DNA from: Aspidiotus rigidus
Taxonomy: Eukaryota; Arthropoda; Insecta; Hemiptera; Diaspididae
Direction of reading: 5' to 3'
Assembly (NCBI GenBank): GCA_035079385.1
Contig: JAVHKY010000037.1
Span: forward strand, 1,922,001-1,986,000
DNA: 64,000 bases
Positions 22,942 to 34,913 of this stretch are shown here, in pieces. A program made the translations under genes and the position numbers. Under the pieces are notes generated by a model. It was not told where the DNA came from and searched no databases. It worked only from the letters and a program-made list of their open reading frames with translations. How positions within the stretch are numbered: the first letter of the stretch is position 1; every line of letters starts with the position of its first letter.

Positions 22942-23715
22942 TTCCTACTTTCCCTCGCTTGCAAGTGCGGGTGCCTATGAAGCAGAAGAGCGGAGTATGG
23001 TAATGGAGAAAGTAGGTCACACGCTCACAAAAATTTTGCATTGTAAATATCATCATAATTTTTCTTTTTTTTTCATAATGTTTGTATCAATCCGTTTTTT
23101 TATTTCGTAAAGCATAAGGCAATGAACTTCTGGAAACACGGCGTTAAGTTAATGGATTATAACCAAAAGTTTTTTTATCAAGTCCAAGGGCAGTTGGAAA
23201 TTGTTGACGTGGACTACTGCGTCTTTGCAGTATTCAAGATAACTGAAAAAGGTGAGACAGTTTTCATGAACTTGATTATGAAATTTTTCAGCGCGATCGA
23301 AATTTTTGGCTCGGGTTGCCTAAGTTGCAAAAATTCTATTTCAATTGTTTCCTTTCGGAACTTGTTGATCCACGTTTCCAACGGAATATGCCCGTTCGTT
23401 CCATCAACGTTAATGGAAAACCTGTCACCAAAGTGCCGAAGAATAGCAAGAAAGTACAGAAGAAAATTGTTGACATTTCCTTCTGTTCTGATGATGGAGT
23501 AGGTATGCTGGATACGAGTGTGTAAGTACCTCTCCATTACAAAAGGTTCCTACTTTCCCTCGCTTGCAAGTGCGGGTGCCTATGAAGAAGAAGAGCGGAG
23601 GTATGGTAATGGAGAAAGTAGGTCACACGCTCACAAAAATTTTGCATTGTAAATATCATTATAATTTTTCTTTTCTTTCATAATGTTTGTATCAATCCGT
23701 TTTTTTATTCTGTAA
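22942..23715 (+). repeat. Tandemly duplicated 3' flank of the YqaJ-like gene
   Basis: The 3' flanking sequence beginning GGTTCCTACTTTCCCTCGCT at 22942 recurs at 23544 and stays similar for about 170 bases, ending with TCAATCCGTTTTTTTATT. With the coding half, this defines a direct duplication of about 600 bases. Copies differ by substitutions and small indels. Confidence 0.85.
23107..23525 (+). pseudogene. Duplicated, frameshifted 3' half of the YqaJ-like gene
   Basis: From NFWKHGVKLMDYNQKFFYQV onward this segment repeats the second half of the upstream YqaJ-like gene with many substitutions. The frame shifts after ITEKG and resumes in another frame at LPKLQKFYFNCFLSELVD, ending at a stop near 23525. 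The nuclease D and ExK residues lie upstream of the duplicated part, so it could not act alone. No splice acceptor is visible at its left edge. A tandem duplication that has since decayed is the simplest reading; an alternative last exon is less likely. Confidence 0.75.
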
Positions 23716-24543
23716 TTACGTACCAAATTTCGACACAGTTGGGCGAGGACGTTCACAAAACGACTTCCTTAAGCAGGTTCCTCCTTATGGGAAACTGTGT
23801 CGAGAATGTAATAAATAAAGTCTCACAGAAGTATTATTAGAGTAGCAATAATGAACGTCCATTTTCTCAAGTGTAGAATTTTCACCAAAAATGTAAGAGA
23901 TCAATGAATGGAGAAATTTTCTCGAGCTTAGGAGGGAGCACATGACATATCCACCACATTGCATAATACTCACCAAACTTGTAGCCAAGTTGCTTTCTTG
24001 TTCAAAGATTAGTTTGCATCTGTTTCCATATTAGACAACATCGTGGGACCGAAGCTCGACACCCATATGAAGGAGAGATGAGAACATATTTTCAATTTAA
24101 TCAGGCTTTTATTTTTCTTTGACAACAGTAATATCAATGTAGTACATATTTCATTGAAATCAATCAAATTGAAGGGTGCCAATTAATAGCCCGACAACGA
24201 GAAGGATAATCACGATACTACGAAAAAAAGATTTCAACTGTAATTTACTATTTACCCGACAATAGGATGAAATACACTACAATGAAGTAAAATTGAATAT
24301 AAATAAAAGAGTTACCCTGCAAAAAAGTGAGATCACGGTAGGTAAGTTATAAACGCTACAAAAAACTAGTCCTCACGATGACTGCTAACATAAAAATAAA
24401 AGTAAATACAATTTTTGCCGAAAATGTAAGAGATCAATGAGCGGTAGGAGGGAGTACATGAAATATCGACGACAGTGTGTGAAATACAAAATTCGAAATT
24501 TTTATTTGCGTAAGGACATATCACTAAAAATTTAAAAATGGAA
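23716..24543. other. Intergenic with a dispersed direct repeat
   Basis: A segment around AAATGTAAGAGATCAATGA at 23890-23950 recurs at 24422-24470 with a deletion, both followed by GGAGGGAG-ACATGA-like sequence. The rest is AT-rich and has no recognised gene. Confidence 0.4.
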
Positions 24544-24840
24544 CACATAGGCTTTCCCGCACAGTTTTTTTATTTCAACACGACGTTTAGACCTAACCGT
24601 ACTTGAGGTCTTCTTCAGTATGTACACTGATTATGATACCAGTAAGAGAAGAGATGAAAGAACGAAGAGTTGATGGCTAAGAACAAGAGAGAACTAGATA
24701 AAAAATAAACCTCAAGCGCGGTTGTAACAGGAGCGTACACGGACGTGAGAACTTTTCGATCTTCTTTAAAAGTGACACAATTACGTTTCATAATTTCAAT
24801 TACCTCCCTTACTGTGTAAGAAGGCGCGAAAGAAATACAA
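24544..24840 (-). mobile_element. Penelope-like element 3' fragment with hammerhead-like end
   Basis: The minus strand encodes REVIEIMKRN followed by VYAPV, matching the layout of the C-terminal extension of the complete Penelope-like element at 39.3-42.4 kb (REVIEIIKRA then LYTPV). Downstream lies GGTCTAAACGTCGTG preceded by CTGAAGAAGACC, the hammerhead-like arrangement of Penelope ends, then GTGCGGGAAAGCC at the element tip. Only about 300 bases of the 3' end are recognisable; RT and endonuclease are missing. A minus-strand frame spans 24932-24615. Confidence 0.65.
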
Positions 24841-25704
24841 AAAGGATTGTACAATCTATTTTCAAATGAATTTAGAACAGAGCACTTTGTGTACAATAAA
24901 ATCATTGAGCAGATTTCCCTCAAGAAATTCATAAAATGCCTAAAAACGAGAAAAATATCCTACACTTCGATATATTTGACCCGAGATTGGCTTCTGAATT
25001 GACGGCCTTATTTGGCAGTCATAATTCTATCAAAGTTTATTTTGGTAAGGAACATCCAGAAGTTGTTTAAGATCCTCTCTCACGAATATACCACGGCTCT
25101 ATTGAAGATCAGGATGCAGACCGAGCTATTTTTGTGAGAGCATGAAGAGGTGATGGGAACGGGCGTGATGCTCGATACATGTTACTAAATAGAATGACCA
25201 AAGACGATGGCCGTTGGTGTTTCGAGAGGTTGGAGAGAAGTTACTTCTCGAAGAATAATGTGAAAACGTACGATGAAACGGTACGTAAATCCGTATCGTC
25301 AAAAACGTTCTCGCTGTTTGAAACCGTTCTGACTTCTATCAAATCGGTACTACCGGTAACTCAAAGCAGTCCCATTACGTTGAAACCGTACAAGTTGAAC
25401 TGTTGCTTGAAGGACTGTTTCTTCGCAGCTCAGAAGGACACCTTCAGCAATAACGGTTTGGTGGGCACTCTCATTATTTTTCCGTGCTGAAGTTTCAGAG
25501 GCGGTGATTTAATTTTCCCTGTTCAAAGATGAACAATAAATAATTCGCAGAAAGCGGGCGAGTCGCTGCAATTCGTATTTTTCGACATTTCATATTCACA
25601 TGAAGTTTCTACGGTCACATCTGGATACAGGTTTAGCGTTATTGTCAATGTATATTCCCTGAATGAGTACGTTGATAAAGAACAAAGTTTATTACCCGTT
25701 CATC
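24841..25704 (+). other. Unrecognised open stretch between retroelement remnants
   Basis: A plus-strand frame at 25179-25490 (103 codons) contains DGRWCFERLERSYFSKNN and a Cys-rich tail. It is not recognised. Its position directly before a non-LTR RT remnant in the same orientation suggests it may be decayed coding sequence of that element. The remainder is AT-rich. Confidence 0.25.
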
Positions 25705-26245
25705 TGGAAGGGAAAACGAAAGTTATGACATTCTTAGACGAGGACCCAGTAAGATGGAAGAACGTCATTAATAACAGGATCATCAAGCAGATGAACTCGT
25801 TCAAATACCTGGGCACATAGATTTCATACGTAGGTGAAGTAGACATTGAGAGGAAAATCAGAAAATTTGTTCGAGTATTGGGGGTGATGAACCGTGTCTC
25901 CACCACATAATGTACAGAAAAATACACAACTACGATGTTCAATACCTTTGGTGTAACTGTAATTATGTATGGTTGTGAATTGTCAACGCTAAAGGAAACC
26001 GATAAGCGAAGAATAACGGCCGCGGAAATGCGTTTTCTAAAAAGAACCGCCGGTGATTTGGAAAATTGAAAAATACCGCTGAAAGTAGCGCGATCGCATA
26101 GACGATGATGGATCGCCGAAGATGATTACAGGTTTCACACCAGCAGGGAAGAGAGGCGAAGGAAGACCAAGGAATAAAATAGATGACACAACATCCGGAT
26201 GATCGAGAGCTTGAACCCCGCAGAGAGGCCAGTAAGCCTTGCACG
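25705..26245 (+). pseudogene. Non-LTR retrotransposon RT C-terminal remnant
   Basis: Plus-strand frames, interrupted by stops and frameshifts, show the region C-terminal to the RT core of non-LTR elements: FKYLGT then a stop, ISYVGEVDIERKIRKF, then in another frame IMYGCELSTL and AAEMRFLKRTAGD, and later GEGRPRNKIDD-like sequence. These order-conserved motifs (KYLG, YGCExW, AEMRFLRR) are standard in insect RT-like fragments. The catalytic RT motifs are not visible. The copy is dead. Confidence 0.75.
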
Positions 26246-28153
26246 CGAATTGGGAACAGCGACGACTTTCCTATGTTCTATATTTCTTATAATTCTCTTG
26301 TAATTGTGATGAATGAAAAAGTTTACAAAGACTGGGGAAAGTACGAACTGTCGCGATACCATAGTAAAAATAGCTTCGAAAACAAACGAGTACGTGGAAA
26401 AATAAAGTAAGTAGAATGAAGACACAAGAAAGTAATTCAAATACATGTAAGAGAGAGATTTCATCGACTTGTATGAAATTGGGTCTGAATGTTTGTGGTA
26501 GAAGAACTGGAGAGATGTTCATAACCATTCCTTCGTAAGGCAATTCCAAAGCACTACAAAACGAATTAAAATTGAAAAAAAAGAGAGAAAAAAAAAACGA
26601 GAACAGGAATACATGACAAAAAGTTTATTGCACCCTGAATACAATCGTGTTTTCAGTTTCTCAAGATTGACTGGTATTTTTTTTTGTTACTTTGCGTGTA
26701 CTCGCCGCTAATCGTCGCACAACACATTGTCAACAGCAGTGTCTTAGTTTGAGAACTTACGTCACGTTTTGAAAAGCTAGGCGGAAAGTAAACGCGAACA
26801 TAACAAAAGAATACGAGCTAATTTCAAAAAATTGAAGACACGATTGAATTGAGCTGAGCGTATGACATACTTCGACAATTCACTGTCGTCATTCATATGA
26901 ATTTTCAGTTGTTGCGTACTCACTGAGTTGTCATGATCCCGCACCCACTGCATGTCCTCATACGAGTAGTTAGAAAAAAGGAATTGGTATAGAAGTAAGA
27001 AATTTTAGTTGGCTACCCACAAAATTTACTCTCCAGAGTATGGCGAACGCATCTGTATGCAGGAATATTTTCTAAATTTCCTTCCTTATTTCACTCAGAA
27101 TGACATAATTTGGCTGTATGGTGAATAACAGCGAATGAAATTCTTGTTCTCGTCGAAATGTAAACTCTTCTTTCAAGTATATTCATTTGTATCTCCTTCT
27201 CAAGTCACCTCTCCTCCATCGTTGTTTTCAATGAAAGTACTCCAAACGTGGTCCTGGAAAATATTTCACAATTTAAATTATTACAAGTTGTATTTAAGTT
27301 CAACTTTTCGACAAATGAAGCTTCAGTCGTGAGTATTCACTGCTAAGAAAATTTCAGCATCCATTATGGGTGTTTCTTCATTGAAGTTTCTCACAAGAAG
27401 TGAATCCTGAAAAGCCATATGTCTACATGGATTCTTTACTCTTGAACGTACTCATCTTCAGATTAGTAACTGGAGCGAACGAGAAGGCAGTTAAATTTGT
27501 TCTTGTAGAACTGCGGAGACCCTATTTTAAAACCCGCGGAAATAATTCTGAAAAACGGTGTATCATTGCTGCAAAGAAGGAATGAGAAATAAATTTTCCT
27601 GAAACCAAATAATTTCGCACACCATAAGATTCATCCGTGGCTTACCTGATAAAGTCGTATTATGATACGAACAATAATAGAATGATCTTCTCTCAGCGGA
27701 ACAAACATTCTCCGTCTTGGACTTCATGAAAGATTCATCGATAATTTTTTTGTACGACGGAAAATGGAAGCAATTCATTGGAACGTAAAGTATGTCACTG
27801 TAAGTGAAATAGATTGTTCTGAGATCAGAAACACGCAATTTCTTGCTTACGTTTGTGTTGTCAGATAAGGAACGCAATTATCTTACCTACCAAAAGTAAA
27901 AATTTAGGGTCGCGAAGCTCGATAATAGCTTTTCTGCGAAATTTCTCCGAAAACCCTCATGATTTTCTGGTAGTACGATCGCACACGCAATGAAGATTAC
28001 ATAATTAGTCTCAAAGAATATAATAAAAATATTTCAATTTTCACTGATGTAACGGACAGCGAAATCATAATAAAATGATAAACATTCACGCAGCCGGTCG
28101 AATTCGAGAAATCAAAACAGTAAACATCTCCACAACAATAACTAGACAGGACG
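26246..28153. other. Intergenic, nothing identified
   Basis: AT-rich DNA. Short frames at 27135-27332, 27400-27585 and 27563-27877 have no recognised content. An A-rich block lies near 26570-26600. No repeat structure was seen. Confidence 0.35.
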
Positions 28154-28172
28154 GCGCGCCTTCGGCGCGCCT
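28154..28172. repeat. GC-only perfect hairpin
   Basis: GGCGCGCC-TTC-GGCGCGCC forms an 8-bp all-GC stem with a three-base loop inside AT-rich DNA. It resembles hairpin tips of small repeats or a transcription-arrest hairpin, but no T-run follows and no function can be assigned. Confidence 0.6.
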
Positions 28173-28348
28173 CCTATGTATTCAGTGTTTTTTTATTTCA
28201 ATTTTTCAATTTGTAGGTTGGCATGATATTATGACATTGTTATCTCATATTTCATATTTGGAATTTACATATGGTAATTTATGATACTTTGATGATTAGG
28301 TTTGAATAATTAATAATATTAGGGGTTGTGACCGTTTGGATTTATAAA

Positions 28349-29862
28349 GGTTAGTTATAACATTAATTATTAGCAAGAAGTTTTGACCGTATAACCATTT
28401 CAGATTGAATTTTCAGAGAGTTAGGTACAAGTATTTGAGATTTAATTTAATCAAAAAAAAATATACAACAACAACAACAAAATGATAATAACTGTTCAGA
28501 GCTTTATAAACCAACTACATTTCAAACATTAAAATTTAATGAGGCGTTCCATTTATTTTTGTTGTTGCTGGCAAAAAGTTGAATGCGGTATGCCTTTTTA
28601 TGCAGCCTGTCACATTCTTTCTTCACTATCTCAAAAATATGGTTCCAAATAAAAAATTCAAAAATTCAAAATTTGATAAATAAATTTTTGCTTCAAAAAA
28701 ATCTCAAATTGGACTTACTGGATAGAAAATTACAAGAGGAAGAGACAATGTTCTCTTTGCAATTCATATTTCTTCAGACTTGAATTAGGGAAAACGCGAC
28801 AAGAGGTTTCCCTAGCATTATAAATCAATTTCATGGTAAAAGCTGATGAAATATGCTGAGAAACTTTTAAGCCAAAGCCAAAGTTCAAGCGGATCACCAA
28901 CCACTTTCCACCCCTGTCTGGACAGTGGACAAACTCGATGCTCTCGTCACTAAGTCTTCAGTCTCTTCAAAATCCATTAATTCCACATTGCAAATTCACT
29001 TCATTTTCAATATTTTTCTCTTTGTCTTCTACTTCTCTTCTTGCTTTGGATCCTTACTTCAAAAATTGAAAATTCCAACTTTAGAGTTTGAACACTTTGA
29101 AGTTTGAACAGTTCCCTTCTAGACCCAGTTTTAGTCAGGCCCTGGTTTTAGTCTTCAAACTCTTTAAAAATATGATGTATGAATTAATGATGATGATCTA
29201 TCAGGGAATAGCTGAATAAGTTGCCATCAAACACACCTGTCTGCAATTAAGTAGAGAAATTTTATGATCAAGTTTTCATATCAAATTTTTGGCGCAAAAA
29301 ATTTACGGCAGCCAGTTCCCGTCTGCAAATTAATTATTATTACAATTATGCCATCTTTTTATACAGAGTTTCTAATAATTTACAAATTTCAGTCCATAGA
29401 CTGAGTACAGTGTCATGATTAATATCCATGCATCCTGTTAAGTTTTGAGGAATTGCGGCGTTGCCTTCCAAAATTTCATAACTTCGTTCACCCTCCAAAG
29501 TAAACCTCGACTTTCATTTCTGTCAATTTGAACTCTTTCACTGCATTTGGAAAAATTTTTATGATGTGTATAACATCTTGTAATACAAAAACGTATTGGA
29601 AATATTTTCCGGGACAATAGTGGTATCCCGGATTCCGGAAATTTAGATAGAAAAGCCAAGACATACATCCCTTCTTCTTTTGTATTTTGGATGGTCAAAC
29701 GGTCAAAACTTGAACAAATCCGTTCCTCTAAGTTACGGCTATCCATAATAAAACGAAAAGACAAATACGAATTTGCAAGGTTTACTCTCCCTTCGGAGTA
29801 TTCGTCTTTTCGTTTTATTCGGTCAAAACTTCTTGCTAATAATTAGGTAATGTTATAACTGT
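28349..29862. mobile_element. Candidate DNA element bounded by inverted repeats
   Basis: About 40 bases at 28349-28389 (around ATTATTAGCAAGAAGTTTTG) recur inverted at 29819-29862. The interior is about 1.4 kb and AT-rich, with scattered short frames (28583-28783, 28925-29107, 29438-29764 minus) and no transposase motif I recognise. This fits a non-autonomous element or two inverted copies of a small repeat. Ends and target duplication were not resolved. Confidence 0.4.
29747..29819. repeat. Inverted repeat around AATAAAACGAAAAGAC
   Basis: AATAAAACGAAAAGAC at 29747-29762 pairs with its exact complement at 29804-29819 across about 40 bases that also contain CTCCCTTCGGAG, itself a small hairpin. 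It sits at the inner edge of the larger inverted-repeat element. Confidence 0.6.
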
Positions 29863-30059
29863 TATAACCAAAAAATGTTGGTCAGGGTGGAAATTTTTTA
29901 TTCTTCATAAACTTCTTCCAACAAGCAAAGTTAGCACTTGAAATTGAAGATGACCATTTTGAGCCTTTTCAAAACAAATAGTCATGGTATATGCTTAATA
30001 ATTATTATGTACGTTTTACAAAAACGATTCGGAAGTTCATAACACTTGTGGTAATAGTA

Positions 30060-30330
30060 CTTAGACCATACAACAGATAGACCGAGCATCGGCCATATAC
30101 GCGTGTACAACGCGTTGAACGGAAGACATGATAAGAAAATAAGGGGGACTGGACCTCAATGAAGGCAACGCGGGTGAACGCGCGGAGCAGTGAAACACAC
30201 CGTACACCCGCGCCGCCCATCAAATTTGTAAACAAGGTCCAGTCCCTCTTATTTTCTTATGTGTATTCTTATCATGTCTTCCGTTCAAAGATTCATTGCT
30301 ATGCTCGGTCTATCTGTTGTATGGTCTAAG
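30060..30330. mobile_element. 271-bp MITE with 8-bp target duplication
   Basis: Ends CTTAGACCATACAACAGATA are exact inverted copies extending about 30 bases. The element is flanked by TAATAGTA at 30052-30059 and 30331-30338. A second internal inverted block (GGACTGGACC... against GGTCCAGTCC...) makes most of it self-complementary. An 8-bp duplication is typical of hAT and P-type elements. It has no coding capacity. Confidence 0.8.
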
Positions 30331-30338
30331 TAATAGTA

Positions 30339-32168
30339 ACACTGCACAGTGATACAGAAACGAAAATCTTTGATCATTCAAAATGTTCCAACGAATACAC
30401 TAATACGACTACTCGGATTATTTGGCCAATCAGGCGCCGTAGGTTTGTACGCTTGGCCTAAACTTTGTAATCCCAAAAGTCAAAAAATATTTCGAGCTGA
30501 TAAGCGGAGGCTCAAGGTCGAGGATTCGTTTAATAATATAGATTATAGGTAGCCGAACTCATCGAATACAACGAGCAGCAAGCGCAGAAGGTTCATATCG
30601 TTCGTGTGCAGTTCACCAGCTTGTACGTATGCGCGCGCATCCTTGAAATCTCACTGTCAGAAGTTAGGGAAACAACGCAACTCGCATCGCGTCGTTTAGG
30701 AATTCCCACACTGGTAAAGCATGGCCTTAACACTGATAAAATAAGATGAATTAAATCAATCAAATTATGTCAGTTGAACCAATTTTAAATACACAAAAAG
30801 AGAAATCCATTATTATACACGTAGACAAGAGAAGACTACAAAAACTAGTTGTCATTCTAGGAAGGTCAATCAGCTGTGATGACAACTTTGTCGACTGGCA
30901 TTGACTGAGACTGCTCCACCGTCACGGAATACCTCGACAACAGAGAAATATTTTTGCAACCAATCAGTTGAGTGAATATGCTTCACAAATTTTCATTTCT
31001 TAGATGTCAAGGCATTATGTTGGAGCAGTCATTTGTCGTCTGTCGAAAATAGCGACCACCAACGTCACTATTTCGACTTTCGATCAAGCTATCGAAATTA
31101 AACTATCGAGGCTGTAGAAACCTCCAGCCATGACGTCACATCACAAAATCACGAACCTTGCTCAGACAACCTAAAAGTTTGTTGACAAGGTTGACAAGCG
31201 AGGATAGCATTGAGCGAAATCACACAATCCTATCTCTGGTTATTAGTGCGTAAACACTGTTAACTTTGCGTTGTGACTGGTGTAGCTAAATTAACATTTA
31301 ATAATTACTTATATTATATTTGTGAAGATGGAAGATGGAATCTCAAAGGTCAGTTTTCTAATGATAGCTTCTCCTGAAGCGTTGACTTGATCCGTCTTCA
31401 TCTGAGTTAGCCCCATAATGGTCTTCACTCGATCTTTCGATCTTTCCTTTGCTTTATCTTGTACTTTGATAAGATAATTTACTGGAATTCTGACTCTATA
31501 TGACTAACGGTAACTCTTTCTTTCTGTTGCCGTTAGGTAAGACGGAAGCCGGCGCCGACGGAGTATGATCGTCACTCTTAGTATTAGCTACCTTTGCAAC
31601 GAAGACATCAACCTTTAATTTTATCTTAAAGATGATTATTGTTTCCCTTCCTTTTCTAATAAATGCATCCTGTCATTTAGAATGTTTCCTTTCACTAGAA
31701 GTAGAGTTAGCTGTCCTACAGGAAATTTCCGGCGCAAGTCCAATGTGACTTGCGTCGGTTGTTTTGCGTAGAATGGATCGAGAGTCTGGAATGTTACATA
31801 CGCGTCCGCCTCCTGGAGCGATCGAACCCTGTTTACCATTTCGCTTCGAGTGGCGCTACAATCGCGATACTCTAATTGAACCGGTAATAGTGAAGCACGC
31901 AATCTCAAGCTTTGCTCGCTTCTCCAAATTTACTATTTGTCCTATTCTTTATCAAACTAGGCCGGTCATATCGATCTTCTCATTTCGATGTTAGTTTGAT
32001 TATTTCTGGTAAGAATATCCGACAAATTGGTGTCAGGTGTGGGGTACACCCTCAGGCTCTGAAACTCTATTTAATGGAAACATTAGATTGTTCTTCCTCA
32101 TTCGTGTTGATGTCTCCGTTCAATATTATTTTTTAAGTTTTCTCTGTTTTCTCACTGAATCAAGTAAT
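30339..32168. other. Intergenic, no supported gene
   Basis: Short frames only. A minus-strand frame 31908-31636 reads QTLDPFYAKQPTQVTLDLR with fair coding composition but no recognised family. At 31328 a plus-strand ATG gives MEDGISK followed by a GTCAGT donor-like site, a weak candidate for a first exon. GC rises at 30590-30700. Confidence 0.3.
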
Positions 32169-32178
32169 AGATATGTAT

Positions 32179-32749
32179 AGAGTTAGGATCTGCCGGTTTT
32201 TGTCAAATGATTTCCTTTGAGGACGAGTCAAAAATAATGAAAGATGAACACGATTTAGGGAGTAGGAAGGCCAGGAAAAAAATTTTATTTCACCAAAAAA
32301 TACCGAAAACAGAATAAACACCGAAAATGGACTTCACCACCGAATAAAACCGAAAATTGACTTAAACGTCCAAAAATTCCCAAAAAACTGCTGGCAACGC
32401 GTGAAATAGCGAGATTTTGCAAAATAGTACGGAAATATTGTGAGTTACGAGAAAAATTGGTTGTTTTTGGAAAATCTACTAATTTCAAAAGAAATTGAAC
32501 GTGAAGCTCACGTTGCGTTGGGTAGAGCACTCGTTTTGAGGTTTATTGAGATCTCTTAAAAACTGAGTATGAATGTCTGCGAAAATCATAATTTTGGTCG
32601 TTATTACTGCGAAATTCCCCCTTTTTTACCTTTTTTTTTTGGTAATTATTATTTTTACGTTCAAAAATTTAGAAAATACCGAATAATACCGAAAATGACA
32701 TTTCAAAAAACCGAATTTTAATTTATCGGTACCGAAAAATCCTAACTCT
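32179..32749. mobile_element. 571-bp MITE with 10-bp target duplication, Mutator-like
   Basis: The element begins AGAGTTAGGAT and ends ATCCTAACTCT, and is bounded by the 10-base duplication AGATATGTAT at 32169-32178 and 32750-32759. The ends are followed by ACCGAAAA-type words repeated through the interior. A 9-10-bp duplication is characteristic of MULE-type transposition, so a MULE source is inferred. No transposase is encoded. Confidence 0.75.
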
Positions 32750-32759
32750 AGATATGTAT

Positions 32760-33989
32760 CTTTCTACTTGAAAATTTCTTCCCCATGATAACAGCTTGTC
32801 CTTGCACTTATACAAACTAATACTCTATTTTATTCTTTTATAAGAATTTTACAAAGAATATTAGAGATCAAACGGCAACTGGCAACAACAATAGCTGAAC
32901 TGCGCAAGGTCAGGGCTATTGCCGGAAGCATTCTGATCAGAAATTTTCTGGAAAAGGCAGATTAATTTTTCTTCATACAACTCATTCCTCTGCAGATAGC
33001 TGCTGGGAGAGTTCTCTCAGTCCGGACTGAAACTGTGCTTGGACAGAGATATGTTTGGCGCGCGACTTATCTCCACAAAATACCTACTCTAGAGTAAATT
33101 CTGATGGCTATAATTCTCATTATCGTCATCTTCAGCTGTTTCAAATAGTTTGTCACAAAATCACAAAGATAGCTTATTTATATAAGAACACTATAACGCT
33201 TATGAATAGCGGGTATAGGATAATATGTTGCACGAAATCAGAAGTGGTTTACAGCTCAGCAGTGAGACTGCCCTCTCATTGTGTTCACAAATAAATATGC
33301 CTACTACATTCAAGGCAATAGGGTCAGCTATTGGGAATTGTAGGTACGCAACGGTCAACTCTTGATTACAAACTTCCAGTCGCATGCATTACTGTATCTG
33401 AGGAAGGAAGTCCTTTTCAGGATATCTGAACTTGGAACTACATAAACTTGCTTCTTTTGACTGGGTGATGCGCGCAGGATCACCCAGGAGATCACCTCCA
33501 ATACCAATACCAAGCTGTCACTTAGAGTGATAGTAGGGTAAAGGTATTCAGATTGTTAAGTAGGCAGTACTACGGGTACCATGAAGAGGAAGGGCTCTCG
33601 CTCTACTCTTGTTCTGACCTTGCGCCCTGACTAATTCAGGTTTCACAAAATCTTCTACACAGTGCTGCGCCTACGGTTACAGCGTGAATGTTGTGTAGAG
33701 ACCCATACAGCTCTTTGAAGCTAGTGGTCATTCTGTTCTTGACAGGATAAAGTCTCATTTAGGCATATGCCGGAGGATGACGGCCCTTTGCGACCAAGTC
33801 TTTTTTCTGCGTTGATTGACCTTGCAACCATTCTACCGTAGGAATGTTGATTCGAGCTGTAAATAGGGACTGGGTTATGGTAGTGCCAGTTCTGACCTCT
33901 ACCACTGATTTGCACGTAACTACTCACAATTTTCGATCTGCCTAAGCTATCAGTCACAAAATATAACTTTGTCCTTTGATAATATTTGC
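32760..33989. other. Intergenic before the BEL/Pao gag fragment
   Basis: Contains small frames (33055-33294 plus, 33957-33721 minus) without recognised content. It may include upstream parts of the BEL/Pao-like element, but no LTR was identified. A good acceptor (ATATTTGCAG) ends it. Confidence 0.3.
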
Positions 33990-34855
33990 AGGAGACTCCT
34001 TCAGAAAGTTCTGAAAATAATCAAGAATCTTCTGTGGGGAATCCAACAATTGATAAAAAACGTCTCCTGACCGAGATGAGAATTATTGACCTGCAACTCA
34101 AGGGATTGACTGTCACTATCGAAAAGGGTGATTTTGGAAGAGCCAAGGGGGCCACCGAAGGCCTCAAACTGAGAATCCAAAAAATCAGAGAAAACACCCA
34201 TCTGTTGAATGATCCTACTGCCCAAACTGATTTACAAGAGCGCATTTCTAAGGCAAATGAGGAGCTTTTGTTGCTACAGGAAGCTGCTAGTTTAGATCTG
34301 GGCCCAGTAGAAAACCCTCTCTCTTACAATCGTAGTGTAGCGGGTTATCATTTGAAAGATCCAGCCTTGCCCAAGTTTGGCGGCAATATCCGGGAATGGC
34401 CAGCGTGGTGGGGCCACTTTGATAAGGCCGTGCATTCTAGAGAAACTGGGAAAGGTACAAGACTGCTTCAGCTGGAAAATGCTCTGACTGGTGAAGCTAA
34501 GAGCTATTACACTGATATGAATCCAACTGCCGATCAGTATGATCAGGTTGTCGCGCAGTTAAGAGCTAAGTATGGGGATCCTATCAAACTAGGTCAGCAA
34601 TATTATGCCGACTTAGTAGCTTCTCCTAGGGGAATTAATCAAGAGTTGCTGTCAGCTAGGCAACTCCAAGTAAAAACGGATCGTGTCACCCTTGAAAAGG
34701 TGAAGGCCATACTTATGAATCTTCAATCTGTGGACAACCGATTCGACTCTACTCTTCTAACCAGCCAAGTCGTTCAAAAGTTTTCTTACGAAACTATCCT
34801 GACTGTCAACCACATTGTTGTTTTTGGCAACAAGAAGCTAGACATTACTAACTGA
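33990..34855 (+). pseudogene. BEL/Pao-type gag fragment
   Basis: A 288-codon frame without an ATG near its start follows the acceptor ATTTGCAG. Residues 15-105 are helical and charged. Then LPKFGGNIREWPAWWGHFDK and a downstream EAKSYYTDMNPTADQYD to LRAKYGDP match the DUF1759 gag-like region of BEL/Pao retrotransposons (LPKFxGNxxEWxxFWxxF... LxGEA... YGxP). The frame ends early at 34855 and no protease, RT or integrase follows, so it is 3' truncated. A stop lies just upstream in frame, so the start codon is missing or supplied by a spliced exon. Confidence 0.75.
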
Positions 34856-34913
34856 AGGCATTCTAAAGTTGGTTGAACAAGTCCTGACGTCTGAAGAGGC
34901 TCTGTTCACCCAA

